From Anaerolineales bacterium (GTDB taxonomy: Bacteria > Chloroflexota > Anaerolineae > Promineifilales > Promineifilaceae): 6,452 bases of DNA. The position numbers and the translations under genes were made by a program. The notes under the pieces are model-generated. The model had not been told where the DNA came from, did no database searches, and saw only the letters and a list, made by a program, of their open reading frames with translations. The stretch lies in the NCBI GenBank assembly GCA_020432595.1, contig JAGQGA010000321.1, positions 1-6,452 on the forward strand. Direction: 5' to 3'. Positions 1 through 4,358 of this stretch are shown here, piece by piece (within the stretch, counting starts at the first letter, position 1; each line of letters begins with the position of its first letter).

Positions 1-247
1 GGGTAGCAGGAACGGCCGTTCCCGTTGGTGCCAGCGTGGGTGCGGCTGTGGCCGTGGGGGCCAGGGTGGGAGTGGGGGAGAGAAAAACGGCCGTTGGTGC
101 GTCTTCCACCGTTGGCGTGTCTTCCGCCATTGGCGCGTCCTCCGCCACCACCACCGCCACCACCTCGCCTACAGGCGACATAGGTTGCTGGCAGGCTACG
201 GTGAGCAAGCCCAGAAAAAAAGCAAAAAAAACTCGCAGGTACTTCAT
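1..247 (-). CDS. Putative lipoprotein with Thr/Pro-rich linker (N-terminal part, cut by window edge)
   Basis: Reading the minus strand from the ATG at 247 gives 82 residues open to the left edge. The N-terminus MKYLRVFFAFFLGLLTVAC is a textbook lipoprotein signal peptide: Lys/Arg near the start, a hydrophobic core, and a lipobox LTVAC with the lipidated Cys at residue 19. A Val/Ala stretch follows, then three 6-residue repeats (EDAPMA, EDTPTV, EDAPTA at about residues 37-54), then a Thr/Pro/Ala-rich tract (about 58-82). Such tracts are typical of flexible linkers joining a lipid anchor to an extracellular domain, often in Chloroflexota; that is family knowledge. The functional domain lies outside the window, so no function is assigned. 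The ribosome site is weak (GGGGA just upstream). It lies 53 bp downstream of the dehydrogenase gene on the same strand and could be cotranscribed with it. Two AACGGCCGTT palindromes lie inside it. The opposite-strand reading is only Ala/Val/Gly low complexity. Confidence 0.8.
   Translation of the reverse strand, partial: MKYLRVFFAFFLGLLTVACQQPMSPVGEVVAVVVAEDAPMAEDTPTVEDAPTAVFLSPTPTLAPTATAAPTLAPTGTAVPAT
11..20. repeat. AACGGCCGTT palindrome, copy 1
   Basis: Exact copy of a 10-bp palindrome found eight times in the window; here it extends to GGAACGGCCGTTCC (9-22). It lies in the lipoprotein gene and encodes T-A-V on the minus strand. Confidence 0.9.
86..95. repeat. AACGGCCGTT palindrome, copy 2
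   Basis: Exact copy in the lipoprotein gene, encoding T-A-V (PTAVF) on the minus strand, next to the 18-bp tandem repeats. Confidence 0.9.
93..146 (-). repeat. Three tandem 18-bp units within the lipoprotein linker
   Basis: Three consecutive 18-bp units (93-110, 111-128, 129-146) match each other with a few substitutions; the plus-strand form of the first is GTTGGTGCGTCTTCCACC. On the coding minus strand each unit encodes six residues of the form E-D-(A/T)-P-(T/M)-(A/V), just after the signal peptide. The period is a multiple of three, so copy-number change would keep the frame. It is most simply a slippage-prone spacer repeat. Confidence 0.75.
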
Positions 248-300
248 GAGTCCCCACGAGTTTAGCTGACCTAAAACCAGTTGCACACCTGTCAAAAGTC

Positions 301-1074
301 CTATTCTGGCGTGACATAAGCGGCCGTAATGCCGCCATCCACCAGGAATGTGGCTCCTGTTGTAAATGATGACTCATCCGAAGCCAAGAACAGCACTGAT
401 TTGGCAATTTCTGCCGCCTCGCCAAACCGCCCCATGGGAATATGCACCAGCCGCCGCTGCCGCCGCTCTTCGGTATTCAAATATTTCATTAGCAGCTCTG
501 TCCGCAGCGGGCCAGGGCAAAGCGCATTGACGCGAATCCCTTCGCGGGCGTGGATGGTTGCCAGTTCCCGCGTCATAGACAGCACTGCCCCCTTGCTGGC
601 GGTGTAGGCCAACTGCGGCGTGGCTGCTCCCAATACCGCCACAAAAGAGGCGGTGTTGATGATGGAGCCACCGCCTGCCCGCTGTAGCGCCGGAATGCCA
701 TATTTGCAGCCCAGGAAAACGCCTTTGACGTTGACCGCAAAGGTAATATCCCATACCTCTTCGCTGGTGTTGATGGCATCATCATCGTTGGCGTGGGAGA
801 TGCCAGCGTTGTTAAACAGCACGTTGAGCTTGCCATAGGTCGCCTCGGCGTGGTCAATCATGGCGGCGCAATCAGCCGCCTTGGATACGTCGGCGTGAAT
901 GTAGCTGGCGTGGCCGCCGGCCGCCTCAATCATGCCCACCGTTTCCGCTCCGGCTGCGTCGTTAATGTCTACACAAACAACGCTGGCTCCTTCCTTGGCG
1001 AACAAAACGGCCGTTTCTCGCCCAATGCCGCTCCCTGCACCTGTAATCAAAGCTACTTTACCCTCTAAACGCAT
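301..1074 (-). CDS. SDR-family NAD(P)-dependent oxidoreductase
   Basis: This is a 257-residue classical short-chain dehydrogenase/reductase with a Rossmann fold, expected to be cytosolic. The cofactor motif TGAGSGIG is at residues 11-18. An Asp at the end of strand beta 2 (VVCVDIN, D36) favours NAD(H) over NADP(H). NNAG is at 88-91, a Ser near 143 is the likely catalytic Ser, and the YTASK pair gives Y157 and K161; PGP is at 187-189. Length and motif spacing are normal for the family, so the gene looks intact. The frame extends upstream to 1182, but I chose the ATG at 1074 because AGGAGT lies 6 nt upstream (1081-1086 on the plus strand) and the protein then begins MRLEGKVALITG, as in homologues. 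The substrate cannot be told: the family includes 3-oxoacyl-ACP reductases, glucose dehydrogenases and many alcohol dehydrogenases. It is divergent from ctaA, and I see no functional tie to the oxidase genes. Confidence 0.92.
   Translation of the reverse strand: MRLEGKVALITGAGSGIGRETAVLFAKEGASVVCVDINDAAGAETVGMIEAAGGHASYIHADVSKAADCAAMIDHAEATYGKLNVLFNNAGISHANDDDAINTSEEVWDITFAVNVKGVFLGCKYGIPALQRAGGGSIINTASFVAVLGAATPQLAYTASKGAVLSMTRELATIHAREGIRVNALCPGPLRTELLMKYLNTEERRQRRLVHIPMGRFGEAAEIAKSVLFLASDESSFTTGATFLVDGGITAAYVTPE
1006..1015. repeat. AACGGCCGTT palindrome, copy 3
   Basis: Exact copy in the SDR gene. On the coding minus strand it reads GAAACGGCCGTTTTG and encodes ETAV just after the TGAGSGIG motif. 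Confidence 0.9.
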
Positions 1075-1263
1075 CTTATAACTCCTGCCATAGTGAATTT
1101 TATATTTGTGGCAGGGACATACAGTTTTGCCCCTATCATGTAACCCTAGTTTACTGCCAGCCGTCTGACAAAACAAAATCATTTAGGATATGTCAAATGT
1201 CATCTGTGATAAGTGACATTTGTCACTGGTTTCCCCCATTTGCTCCCGGTATTCTTGTCCGCC
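1075..1263. other. Divergent intergenic region between SDR gene and ctaA
   Basis: These 189 bp separate two divergently transcribed genes and must hold the promoter for each. The SDR ribosome site AGGAGT is at 1081-1086 (minus-strand sense). No convincing -35/-10 pair was found for either direction. The ctaA-proximal third holds four TGACA/TGTCA pentamers at 1191-1195, 1198-1202, 1214-1218 and 1221-1225, making a 16-bp inverted repeat and overlapping longer ones. No small ORF with a good ribosome site was seen. Confidence 0.6.
1212..1227. promoter_or_regulatory. Inverted-repeat operator candidate upstream of ctaA
   Basis: AGTGACATTTGTCACT is a perfect inverted repeat with 7-bp arms and a 2-bp centre. 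Its core GTGA-N6-TCAC is the core of the CRP-type consensus TGTGA-N6-TCACA, and it can equally be read as TGAC-N4-GTCA, an FNR/DNR-like spacing. It ends 36 bp before the chosen ctaA start. Similar elements precede the rrf2 gene and the oxidase operon in this window. The identity of the binding protein is inference. Confidence 0.5.
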
Positions 1264-2214
1264 ATGAACGCCATTAGAAAACTTACTCCGATTGCTCGCT
1301 TGGCATGGTTTGTTGTTGGCCTCAACTTGTTTGTCATTGTGTGGGGCGGTTTTGTTAGCGCTAGCGGTTCTGGCGACGGCTGTGGGGCAAGCTGGCCGCT
1401 GTGCCAACAGCTTGTTACGGCGGAGACACGCTCTTGGGAAACCTTTGTTGAGTTTTTCCACCGCATCACCAGCGGCTTGGCATTACTTGCCATTTTTTAT
1501 ATGACGTGGCGTGTTTTTCGTCATTATGCCAAAGGCCACATTGTGCGTTTGGGAGCTACTTATTCCGTTGTATTTATTATTACCGAATCTCTCTTAGGCG
1601 CGGCACTTGTGATTTTTAAGTGGGTAGACACCAACGAGTCGCTGGCGCGAGCTTTTGTTCAGCCCATCCATTTGGTCAACACCTTTTTGCTGATGGCTTC
1701 GCTGGGGCTGACGGCGTGGTGGGCTTCAGGCAATGAGCCGCCTCACTGGAGCAAAAACCGCAAGTTGCTGCTGGCTTTGGCTGGTGGGTTGGCGGGCGTT
1801 GTGGTGCTTAGCTCGTTTGGCACCATTGCTTCATTGGCTAGTACCATTTTTCCTTCAGAGTCGTTTTTTGAAGGGGTGCAGAAAGACTTTGCCCGCAATG
1901 TTCACTATCTTATTCGGCTGCGTATTTGGCACCCGATTATTGCAGTTTTGGTTGGTGGCTATTTGTTGTATTTGGGGCGGCTGCTGGAACAGTGGTGCCC
2001 TGATGAGCGTGTTAACAAACTCCATAACTTTATGTTTACCGTCTTTTTAGTGCAGTTTGGCATGGGGGCGATGAATGCTATTTTGTTGACACCGGTGTGG
2101 CTGCAATTGGTGCACTTGTTGGGGGCGCATTTGCTGTGGCTGGGGATGGTGCTGCTAAATGTGACGGCGTTGGCGGTGGCACGGCCGGCCGAATATCGGC
2201 TTGCACCATCATAG
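1264..2214 (+). CDS. ctaA: Heme A synthase (COX15/CtaA family)
   Basis: A 316-residue polytopic membrane protein that oxidises the C8 methyl of heme O to the formyl of heme A, the last step in making heme A for aa3/ba3-type oxidases. About eight hydrophobic helices are visible (near 13-34, 69-87, 97-117, 132-154, 167-189, 221-240, 255-275 and 283-307). Family landmarks are present: a Cys pair in the first external loop (CGASWPLC, C40 and C47), the E-x2-H motif (E63, H66), H136 in the helix-4 HLVNT segment, H223 in RIWHP, and H284 in VHLLGAH, matching the four heme-ligand histidine positions known in Bacillus CtaA. Length is close to the Bacillus protein. I chose the ATG at 1264 over an in-frame GTG at 1213, because the GTG lies inside the operator palindrome and would add an atypical N-terminus; neither has a strong ribosome site. 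Its partner CtaB is encoded further right. It is not fused to ctaB. Confidence 0.93.
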   Translation: MNAIRKLTPIARLAWFVVGLNLFVIVWGGFVSASGSGDGCGASWPLCQQLVTAETRSWETFVEFFHRITSGLALLAIFYMTWRVFRHYAKGHIVRLGATYSVVFIITESLLGAALVIFKWVDTNESLARAFVQPIHLVNTFLLMASLGLTAWWASGNEPPHWSKNRKLLLALAGGLAGVVVLSSFGTIASLASTIFPSESFFEGVQKDFARNVHYLIRLRIWHPIIAVLVGGYLLYLGRLLEQWCPDERVNKLHNFMFTVFLVQFGMGAMNAILLTPVWLQLVHLLGAHLLWLGMVLLNVTALAVARPAEYRLAPS

Positions 2215-2229
2215 CAAGGCAGATGGGAG

Positions 2230-2245
2230 AAGGGGGAACCTCCTT
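2230..2245 (+). terminator. Weak hairpin after ctaA, possible terminator
   Basis: AAGGGGGAACCTCCTT can fold into a short stem (AAGGGG with CTCCTT, one G-U pair, 4-nt loop), starting 16 bp after the ctaA stop. Only three T residues follow before a G, so it is not a convincing intrinsic terminator. Listed because it is the only fold near the ctaA end. Confidence 0.2.
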
Positions 2246-2257
2246 TGTAACGTGCTT

Positions 2258-2287
2258 TTGACCATTTCATGTGACATTAATCATAAA
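2258..2287 (+). promoter_or_regulatory. Candidate promoter for the rrf2-sco unit
   Basis: TTGACC (2258-2263, five of six consensus -35 bases), an 18-bp spacer and CATAAA (2282-2287, four of six -10 bases) form the best sigma-70-like pair in the 167-bp gap between ctaA and rrf2. Both operator candidates of this gap overlap it or its expected start point near 2294, as would suit repression. The long leader to the ATG at 2382 is unproven. Confidence 0.3.
2270..2285. promoter_or_regulatory. CRP/FNR-like operator candidate 1 upstream of rrf2
   Basis: TGTGACATTAATCATA matches the TGTGA-N6-TCACA pattern at nine of ten fixed positions. It lies in the spacer of the candidate promoter and shares the GTGACATT stretch with the site upstream of ctaA. 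Which regulator would bind is not determined by the sequence. Confidence 0.4.
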
Positions 2288-2292
2288 AATCA

Positions 2293-2308
2293 TATGACAA
2301 ACGTCACT
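2293..2308. promoter_or_regulatory. CRP/FNR-like operator candidate 2 upstream of rrf2
   Basis: TATGACAAACGTCACT contains TGAC-N4-GTCA and shares its right half GTCACT with the ctaA-upstream palindrome. Its centre is 23 bp from that of the neighbouring site (2270-2285), about two helical turns, so two dimers could bind on roughly one face. It overlaps the predicted transcription start. Confidence 0.4.
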
Positions 2309-2334
2309 GCTTTGGTTTGTATGACCGGGGTAAA

Positions 2335-2353
2335 GTTGAGCGTGTTACTCAAC
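2335..2353. repeat. Short inverted repeat ahead of the rrf2 gene
   Basis: GTTGAG and CTCAAC are perfect 6-bp arms around a 7-bp centre (CGTGTTA). The element ends 28 bp before the regulator's start codon. Its place and symmetry would suit an autoregulatory operator for a dimeric Rrf2 protein or a small RNA hairpin in the leader. Arms this short can occur by chance. Confidence 0.35.
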
Positions 2354-2381
2354 AAAGTGATTTTTTTAAGCGAGAGTTATT

Positions 2382-2789
2382 ATGTTTCAAGTAAGCCGAC
2401 GTGTTGATTATGCTGTTCGCCTGATGATTGCGCTGAGCCAAATGCCGGAGGGCACGCGCCAGACGACACGCATTTTGGCAAAGCGAACGGGTATTTCCAA
2501 GCCGTTTTTGCACAAAATTGCGGCTGATTTGGTAAAGGCAGATTTGGTTAACACGTATGCGGGGCCAACGGGTGGGCTGGAGTTAGCACGCCGGCCGGAA
2601 GATATTACGATGCGCCATATCATCGAAGCAATTGAACGGCCGATAGTGCTTGACCCTTGTACGGTCAAACCCGAAACGTGCCGTGAACTGGCGCAACAGG
2701 TTCACTCCTACTGGGAAACACTGCAAGATGCCATTGTGCAGCAGTTGGATGCCACGCCATTGACCGCCCTGGGGGAAGGTGCTTTTTAG
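2382..2789 (+). CDS. Rrf2-family transcriptional regulator
   Basis: A 135-residue winged-helix DNA-binding protein of the Rrf2 family (relatives IscR, NsrR, RirA, CymR), expected as a cytosolic dimer. The N-terminus SRRVDYAVRLMIALSQ, the recognition-helix region ISKPFLHKIAADLVKADLV (about 38-56) and the wing GPTGGLELARRPEDITM (about 61-77) follow the family pattern, and length is typical. Fe-S members carry three Cys in the C-terminal loop. Here only C93 and C100 are present, and the position expected for the third (near 105, before W111) is Gln or Val. It may hold no cluster, use another ligand, or sense by dithiol chemistry; this is inference. Its stop codon abuts the ATG of the next gene, so regulator and SCO-like protein are almost surely cotranscribed. 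Ribosome site is weak (GCGAGAG). Natural targets to suspect are its own operon and the neighbouring oxidase genes. Confidence 0.9.
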   Translation: MFQVSRRVDYAVRLMIALSQMPEGTRQTTRILAKRTGISKPFLHKIAADLVKADLVNTYAGPTGGLELARRPEDITMRHIIEAIERPIVLDPCTVKPETCRELAQQVHSYWETLQDAIVQQLDATPLTALGEGAF

Positions 2790-3464
2790 ATGGTTGTTGT
2801 TAGGCAAACGGTTGAGAAACGGCCGTTTTCCCCCTTTCTCTGGCTTTTCGTCTTGCCAGGGGTGGTTGTGGTTGCCATTGTCAGCTTCGTTCTCTTCCAG
2901 CCGATTACCGTGCTGCCCCGCATTGCCCTGGCTCCTGGCTTTGGGCTGCAAAACGAGGCTGGTACGTTGGTGAGCAACGAAGATTTGCGCGGCACCATTA
3001 CCCTTTACAGCTTTAGCACTGTCCATTGTGGTATCGAGTGCGGCCAAACGGCAGCCGATATTGCTGCCGTGCAGCAAACTTTGGCTAATCAAATAACCAC
3101 TCCCATCAATTTGGTGACGCTGGCACTAAACGGGGAAAGCCCGGCTGATCTGACGGGGCTGGGTGGTGACTCTGGCTTGGTATCATGGGAATGGCTCACT
3201 GGCGACATACAGCGGATGCGCTATGTGGTGGGCGGGGGCTTTAACCTCTACTATGATCAACAGGGCGATAGCGTGGATTTTGAACCGCGTTACGTGTTGG
3301 TAGACAGCCTGGGGATGATTCGCGCCTACTATTTTATGGCGCAGCCTGATCCGATCTTGTTGTTGCGTGACGTTAATTTTTTGGTTGATGAAATAAAAAA
3401 TAGCACAGGGTCAAAGAAGCTAGCCTATGAAGCGGCGCATTTGTTCTTGTGTTATCCCGATTAA
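2790..3464 (+). CDS. SCO-like membrane-anchored thioredoxin-fold protein, degenerate metal site
   Basis: A 224-residue protein with one N-terminal membrane helix (about 17-37) and an extracytoplasmic thioredoxin-like domain. Residues 53-90 resemble a SCO domain: a LQNEAGTLVSNEDLRGTITLYSF segment, then HCGIEC, which keeps the SCO C-x3-C pair as C80 and C84. The second SCO landmark, the copper-ligand His (as in MDHTA of the next gene), is not visible: the corresponding stretch reads VDFEPRYVLVD, with F164 or E165 where His is expected. It may therefore act in thiol-disulfide exchange rather than copper insertion, or be an accessory to the next protein. Start chosen at the ATG immediately after the rrf2 stop, with GGGGAAGG about 10 nt upstream. 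An AACGGCCGTT palindrome encodes KRPF at residues 10-13. A C-terminal tail of about 20 residues (AYEAAHLFLCYPD end) has no counterpart in the neighbouring SCO. Confidence 0.75.
   Translation: MVVVRQTVEKRPFSPFLWLFVLPGVVVVAIVSFVLFQPITVLPRIALAPGFGLQNEAGTLVSNEDLRGTITLYSFSTVHCGIECGQTAADIAAVQQTLANQITTPINLVTLALNGESPADLTGLGGDSGLVSWEWLTGDIQRMRYVVGGGFNLYYDQQGDSVDFEPRYVLVDSLGMIRAYYFMAQPDPILLLRDVNFLVDEIKNSTGSKKLAYEAAHLFLCYPD
2818..2827. repeat. AACGGCCGTT palindrome, copy 4
   Basis: Exact copy near the start of the SCO-like gene, in the form GAAACGGCCGTTTTC, encoding KRPF in a different reading frame from most other copies. Confidence 0.9.
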
Positions 3465-3470
3465 GAGAGG

Positions 3471-3501
3471 AGAAACCGGTTTTTTGCTGAATCTGGTTTC
3501 T
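3471..3501 (+). repeat. Inverted repeat between the two SCO-type genes
   Basis: AGAAACC (3471-3477) and GGTTTCT (3495-3501) are perfect 7-bp arms with a 17-nt loop. They fill most of the 44-bp gap, ending 7 nt before the sco1 start codon. The left arm overlaps a 10-bp palindrome AAACCGGTTT (3473-3482). A GAGAGGAG tract (3465-3472) sits just before and in the left arm, far from the sco1 ATG. As RNA, the hairpin could bring that purine-rich site closer to the start codon; this is inference. Confidence 0.4.
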
Positions 3502-3508
3502 GAATGTT

Positions 3509-4183
3509 ATGAGTTCAACGATTGAACCAACGCCAACCGAAGCGACACCGCAGCCAGAAACGGCCGTTCGTCGCACCGTCATATGGTGGCTGTTGGGTGC
3601 CTTACTAATTGTCGGGGCTTTCGTGGCCGTTCGGCTGGCACAAGGCTACCCGCTTATCGGGCCACGCCAACTGCATGGCTTTGTCATGAATGAGCCAACT
3701 CCGGTTGGTGACTTTACCCTAACCAGCCACAATGGCGACCCTGTTTCCCTCAGCGACTTTCGTGGCAAGCTGGCACTCGTTTACTTTGGCTACACTTCTT
3801 GCCCCGATGTCTGCCCGATGACAATGGTGGAATTAGCTAAGGCGCGGGCATCGCTGCCGGAACGGTTTCAGGATGATGTGCAGGTGCTGATGGTGACTGT
3901 AGACCCCGAGCGGGACACACCGGAACTGTTGGCAAACTATTTGGGTCATTTTGACGACACATTTTTAGGGCTAACGGGCACTGCGGACGAAATTGAAGCC
4001 GCCGCCGCACCACTGGGCATTTTTTATGAAAAGCGGGTAGTGGAAGACAGCGAAACCTATTTTATGGATCACACGGCAACGGTGGCGGCGATTGATCGCC
4101 AAGGGCGGCTGCGTTTGGTTTGGCCGTTTGGTATGCCAGTTGAGGAGATTGCCAGCGACTTGGGTTATCTGGTACGCGAGTAG
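3509..4183 (+). CDS. SCO1/SenC copper chaperone for cytochrome c oxidase
   Basis: A 224-residue membrane-anchored thioredoxin-fold protein of the SCO1/SenC/PrrC family, which assembles the CuA centre of oxidase subunit II by delivering copper and/or keeping its cysteines reduced. A Pro/Thr-rich N-terminus precedes one membrane helix (about 24-43). The soluble domain carries all hallmarks: VYFGYTSCPDVCPMT with C98 and C102, VTVDPERDTP at about 129-138, and the ligand H188 in YFMDHTATVAAID. Length is normal. The ATG at 3509 is the only sensible start; an ATG at 3504 meets a stop at once. The ribosome site is poor next to this start, which may matter given the upstream hairpin. An AACGGCCGTT palindrome encodes ETAV at residues 17-20. 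Gene symbol is left empty because usage varies (sco1, senC, ypmQ). Confidence 0.95.
   Translation: MSSTIEPTPTEATPQPETAVRRTVIWWLLGALLIVGAFVAVRLAQGYPLIGPRQLHGFVMNEPTPVGDFTLTSHNGDPVSLSDFRGKLALVYFGYTSCPDVCPMTMVELAKARASLPERFQDDVQVLMVTVDPERDTPELLANYLGHFDDTFLGLTGTADEIEAAAAPLGIFYEKRVVEDSETYFMDHTATVAAIDRQGRLRLVWPFGMPVEEIASDLGYLVRE
3559..3568. repeat. AACGGCCGTT palindrome, copy 5
   Basis: Exact copy in sco1, as GAAACGGCCGTT, encoding ETAV in the poorly conserved tail before the membrane helix. Confidence 0.9.
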
Positions 4184-4206
4184 GCAAAAAAATTTTTGCA
4201 TGGAAG

Positions 4207-4224
4207 TTGTGAAATATTTCACTT
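4207..4224. promoter_or_regulatory. Rex-like / CRP-like operator candidate
   Basis: TTGTGAAATATTTCACTT contains the perfect 14-bp palindrome GTGAAATATTTCAC and matches the published Rex consensus TTGTGAANNNNTTCACAA at 12 of 14 fixed positions. Rex is a repressor that senses the NADH/NAD+ ratio and controls respiratory genes in several phyla. The site also fits the CRP pattern TGTGA-N6-TCACA with one mismatch, so the two cannot be separated by eye. It lies 135 bp before the first oxidase gene. Confidence 0.5.
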
Positions 4225-4280
4225 CACGTGCAAAGGCGACGGAAATGGTGAGTAATATCTGGCAAAGCGTGGTTAATAAA

Positions 4281-4341
4281 CAGTAAACAGCAATCAGCAT
4301 TTATAATCCACCATTTACTTGATGTTGATGCTTGTTTACTG
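4281..4341 (+). repeat. Long imperfect inverted repeat just before the oxidase operon
   Basis: Outer arms CAGTAAACA (4281-4289) and TGTTTACTG (4333-4341) are perfect over 9 bp. Inside them ATCAGCAT (4293-4300) pairs with ATGTTGAT (4322-4329) over 8 positions with one G-U, separated by a small internal loop; the apical loop is 21 nt. It ends 5 nt before the AAGGAGG ribosome site. As RNA it could be a leader structure affecting translation; as DNA it brackets a TATAAT and could be an operator. Confidence 0.55.
4302..4307 (+). promoter_or_regulatory. Perfect -10 hexamer TATAAT
   Basis: A consensus TATAAT lies 51 bp before the subunit IIa start, in the loop of the inverted repeat. No recognisable -35 is found at 16-18 bp spacing (the sequence there is AACAGT) and there is no extended -10 TG. 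It would need an activator or may be fortuitous. Confidence 0.3.
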
Positions 4342-4358
4342 AAATTAAGGAGGTTTTT

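Larger units (their letters stand above)
4184..4358. other. Intergenic region controlling the oxidase operon
   Basis: These 175 bp lie between sco1 and the oxidase subunit IIa gene. In order they hold an A/T inverted repeat GCAAAAAAATTTTTGC (4184-4199), a Rex/CRP-like palindrome (4207-4224), a TATAAT (4302-4307), a long imperfect inverted repeat (4281-4341) around it, and a strong ribosome site AAGGAGG (4347-4353). A separate operon promoter here is likely, though no good -35 is visible. Confidence 0.6.

Noticed and set aside
36..269. Plus-strand open frame of 77 residues, Ala/Val/Gly/Ser/Thr-rich
   Set aside because: It is the complement of the lipoprotein gene. The minus strand gives a proper signal peptide and lipobox, whereas this frame is low complexity with no recognisable start signal.
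290..295. TTGACA on the minus strand in the gap before the lipoprotein gene
   Set aside because: No -10-like hexamer is found at proper spacing (AGGTCA is there), so a separate lipoprotein promoter is not supported.
1075..1182. N-terminal extension of the SDR protein by 36 residues
   Set aside because: The extra segment is not family-like, and a good ribosome site (AGGAGT, 6 nt spacing) precedes the internal ATG at 1074.
1213..1263. Upstream GTG start for ctaA
   Set aside because: It lies inside the operator palindrome, has no ribosome site and would add 17 atypical residues before the normal N-terminus. Some doubt remains because the ATG at 1264 also lacks a strong ribosome site.
1183..1493. 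Minus-strand open frames antisense to the start of ctaA
   Set aside because: They have no plausible start signal and no recognisable features, and they cover well-conserved ctaA sequence.
2583..3092. Minus-strand 169-residue open frame across rrf2 and the sco-like gene
   Set aside because: Composition is typical of an antisense shadow (His/Asn/Gly-rich), with no domain and no ribosome site, and both sense genes are well supported.
4184..4199. GCAAAAAAATTTTTGC as a terminator after sco1
   Set aside because: The stem is almost all A-T with a 2-nt loop and no run of T after it. It may be curved DNA, but it does not look like an intrinsic terminator.
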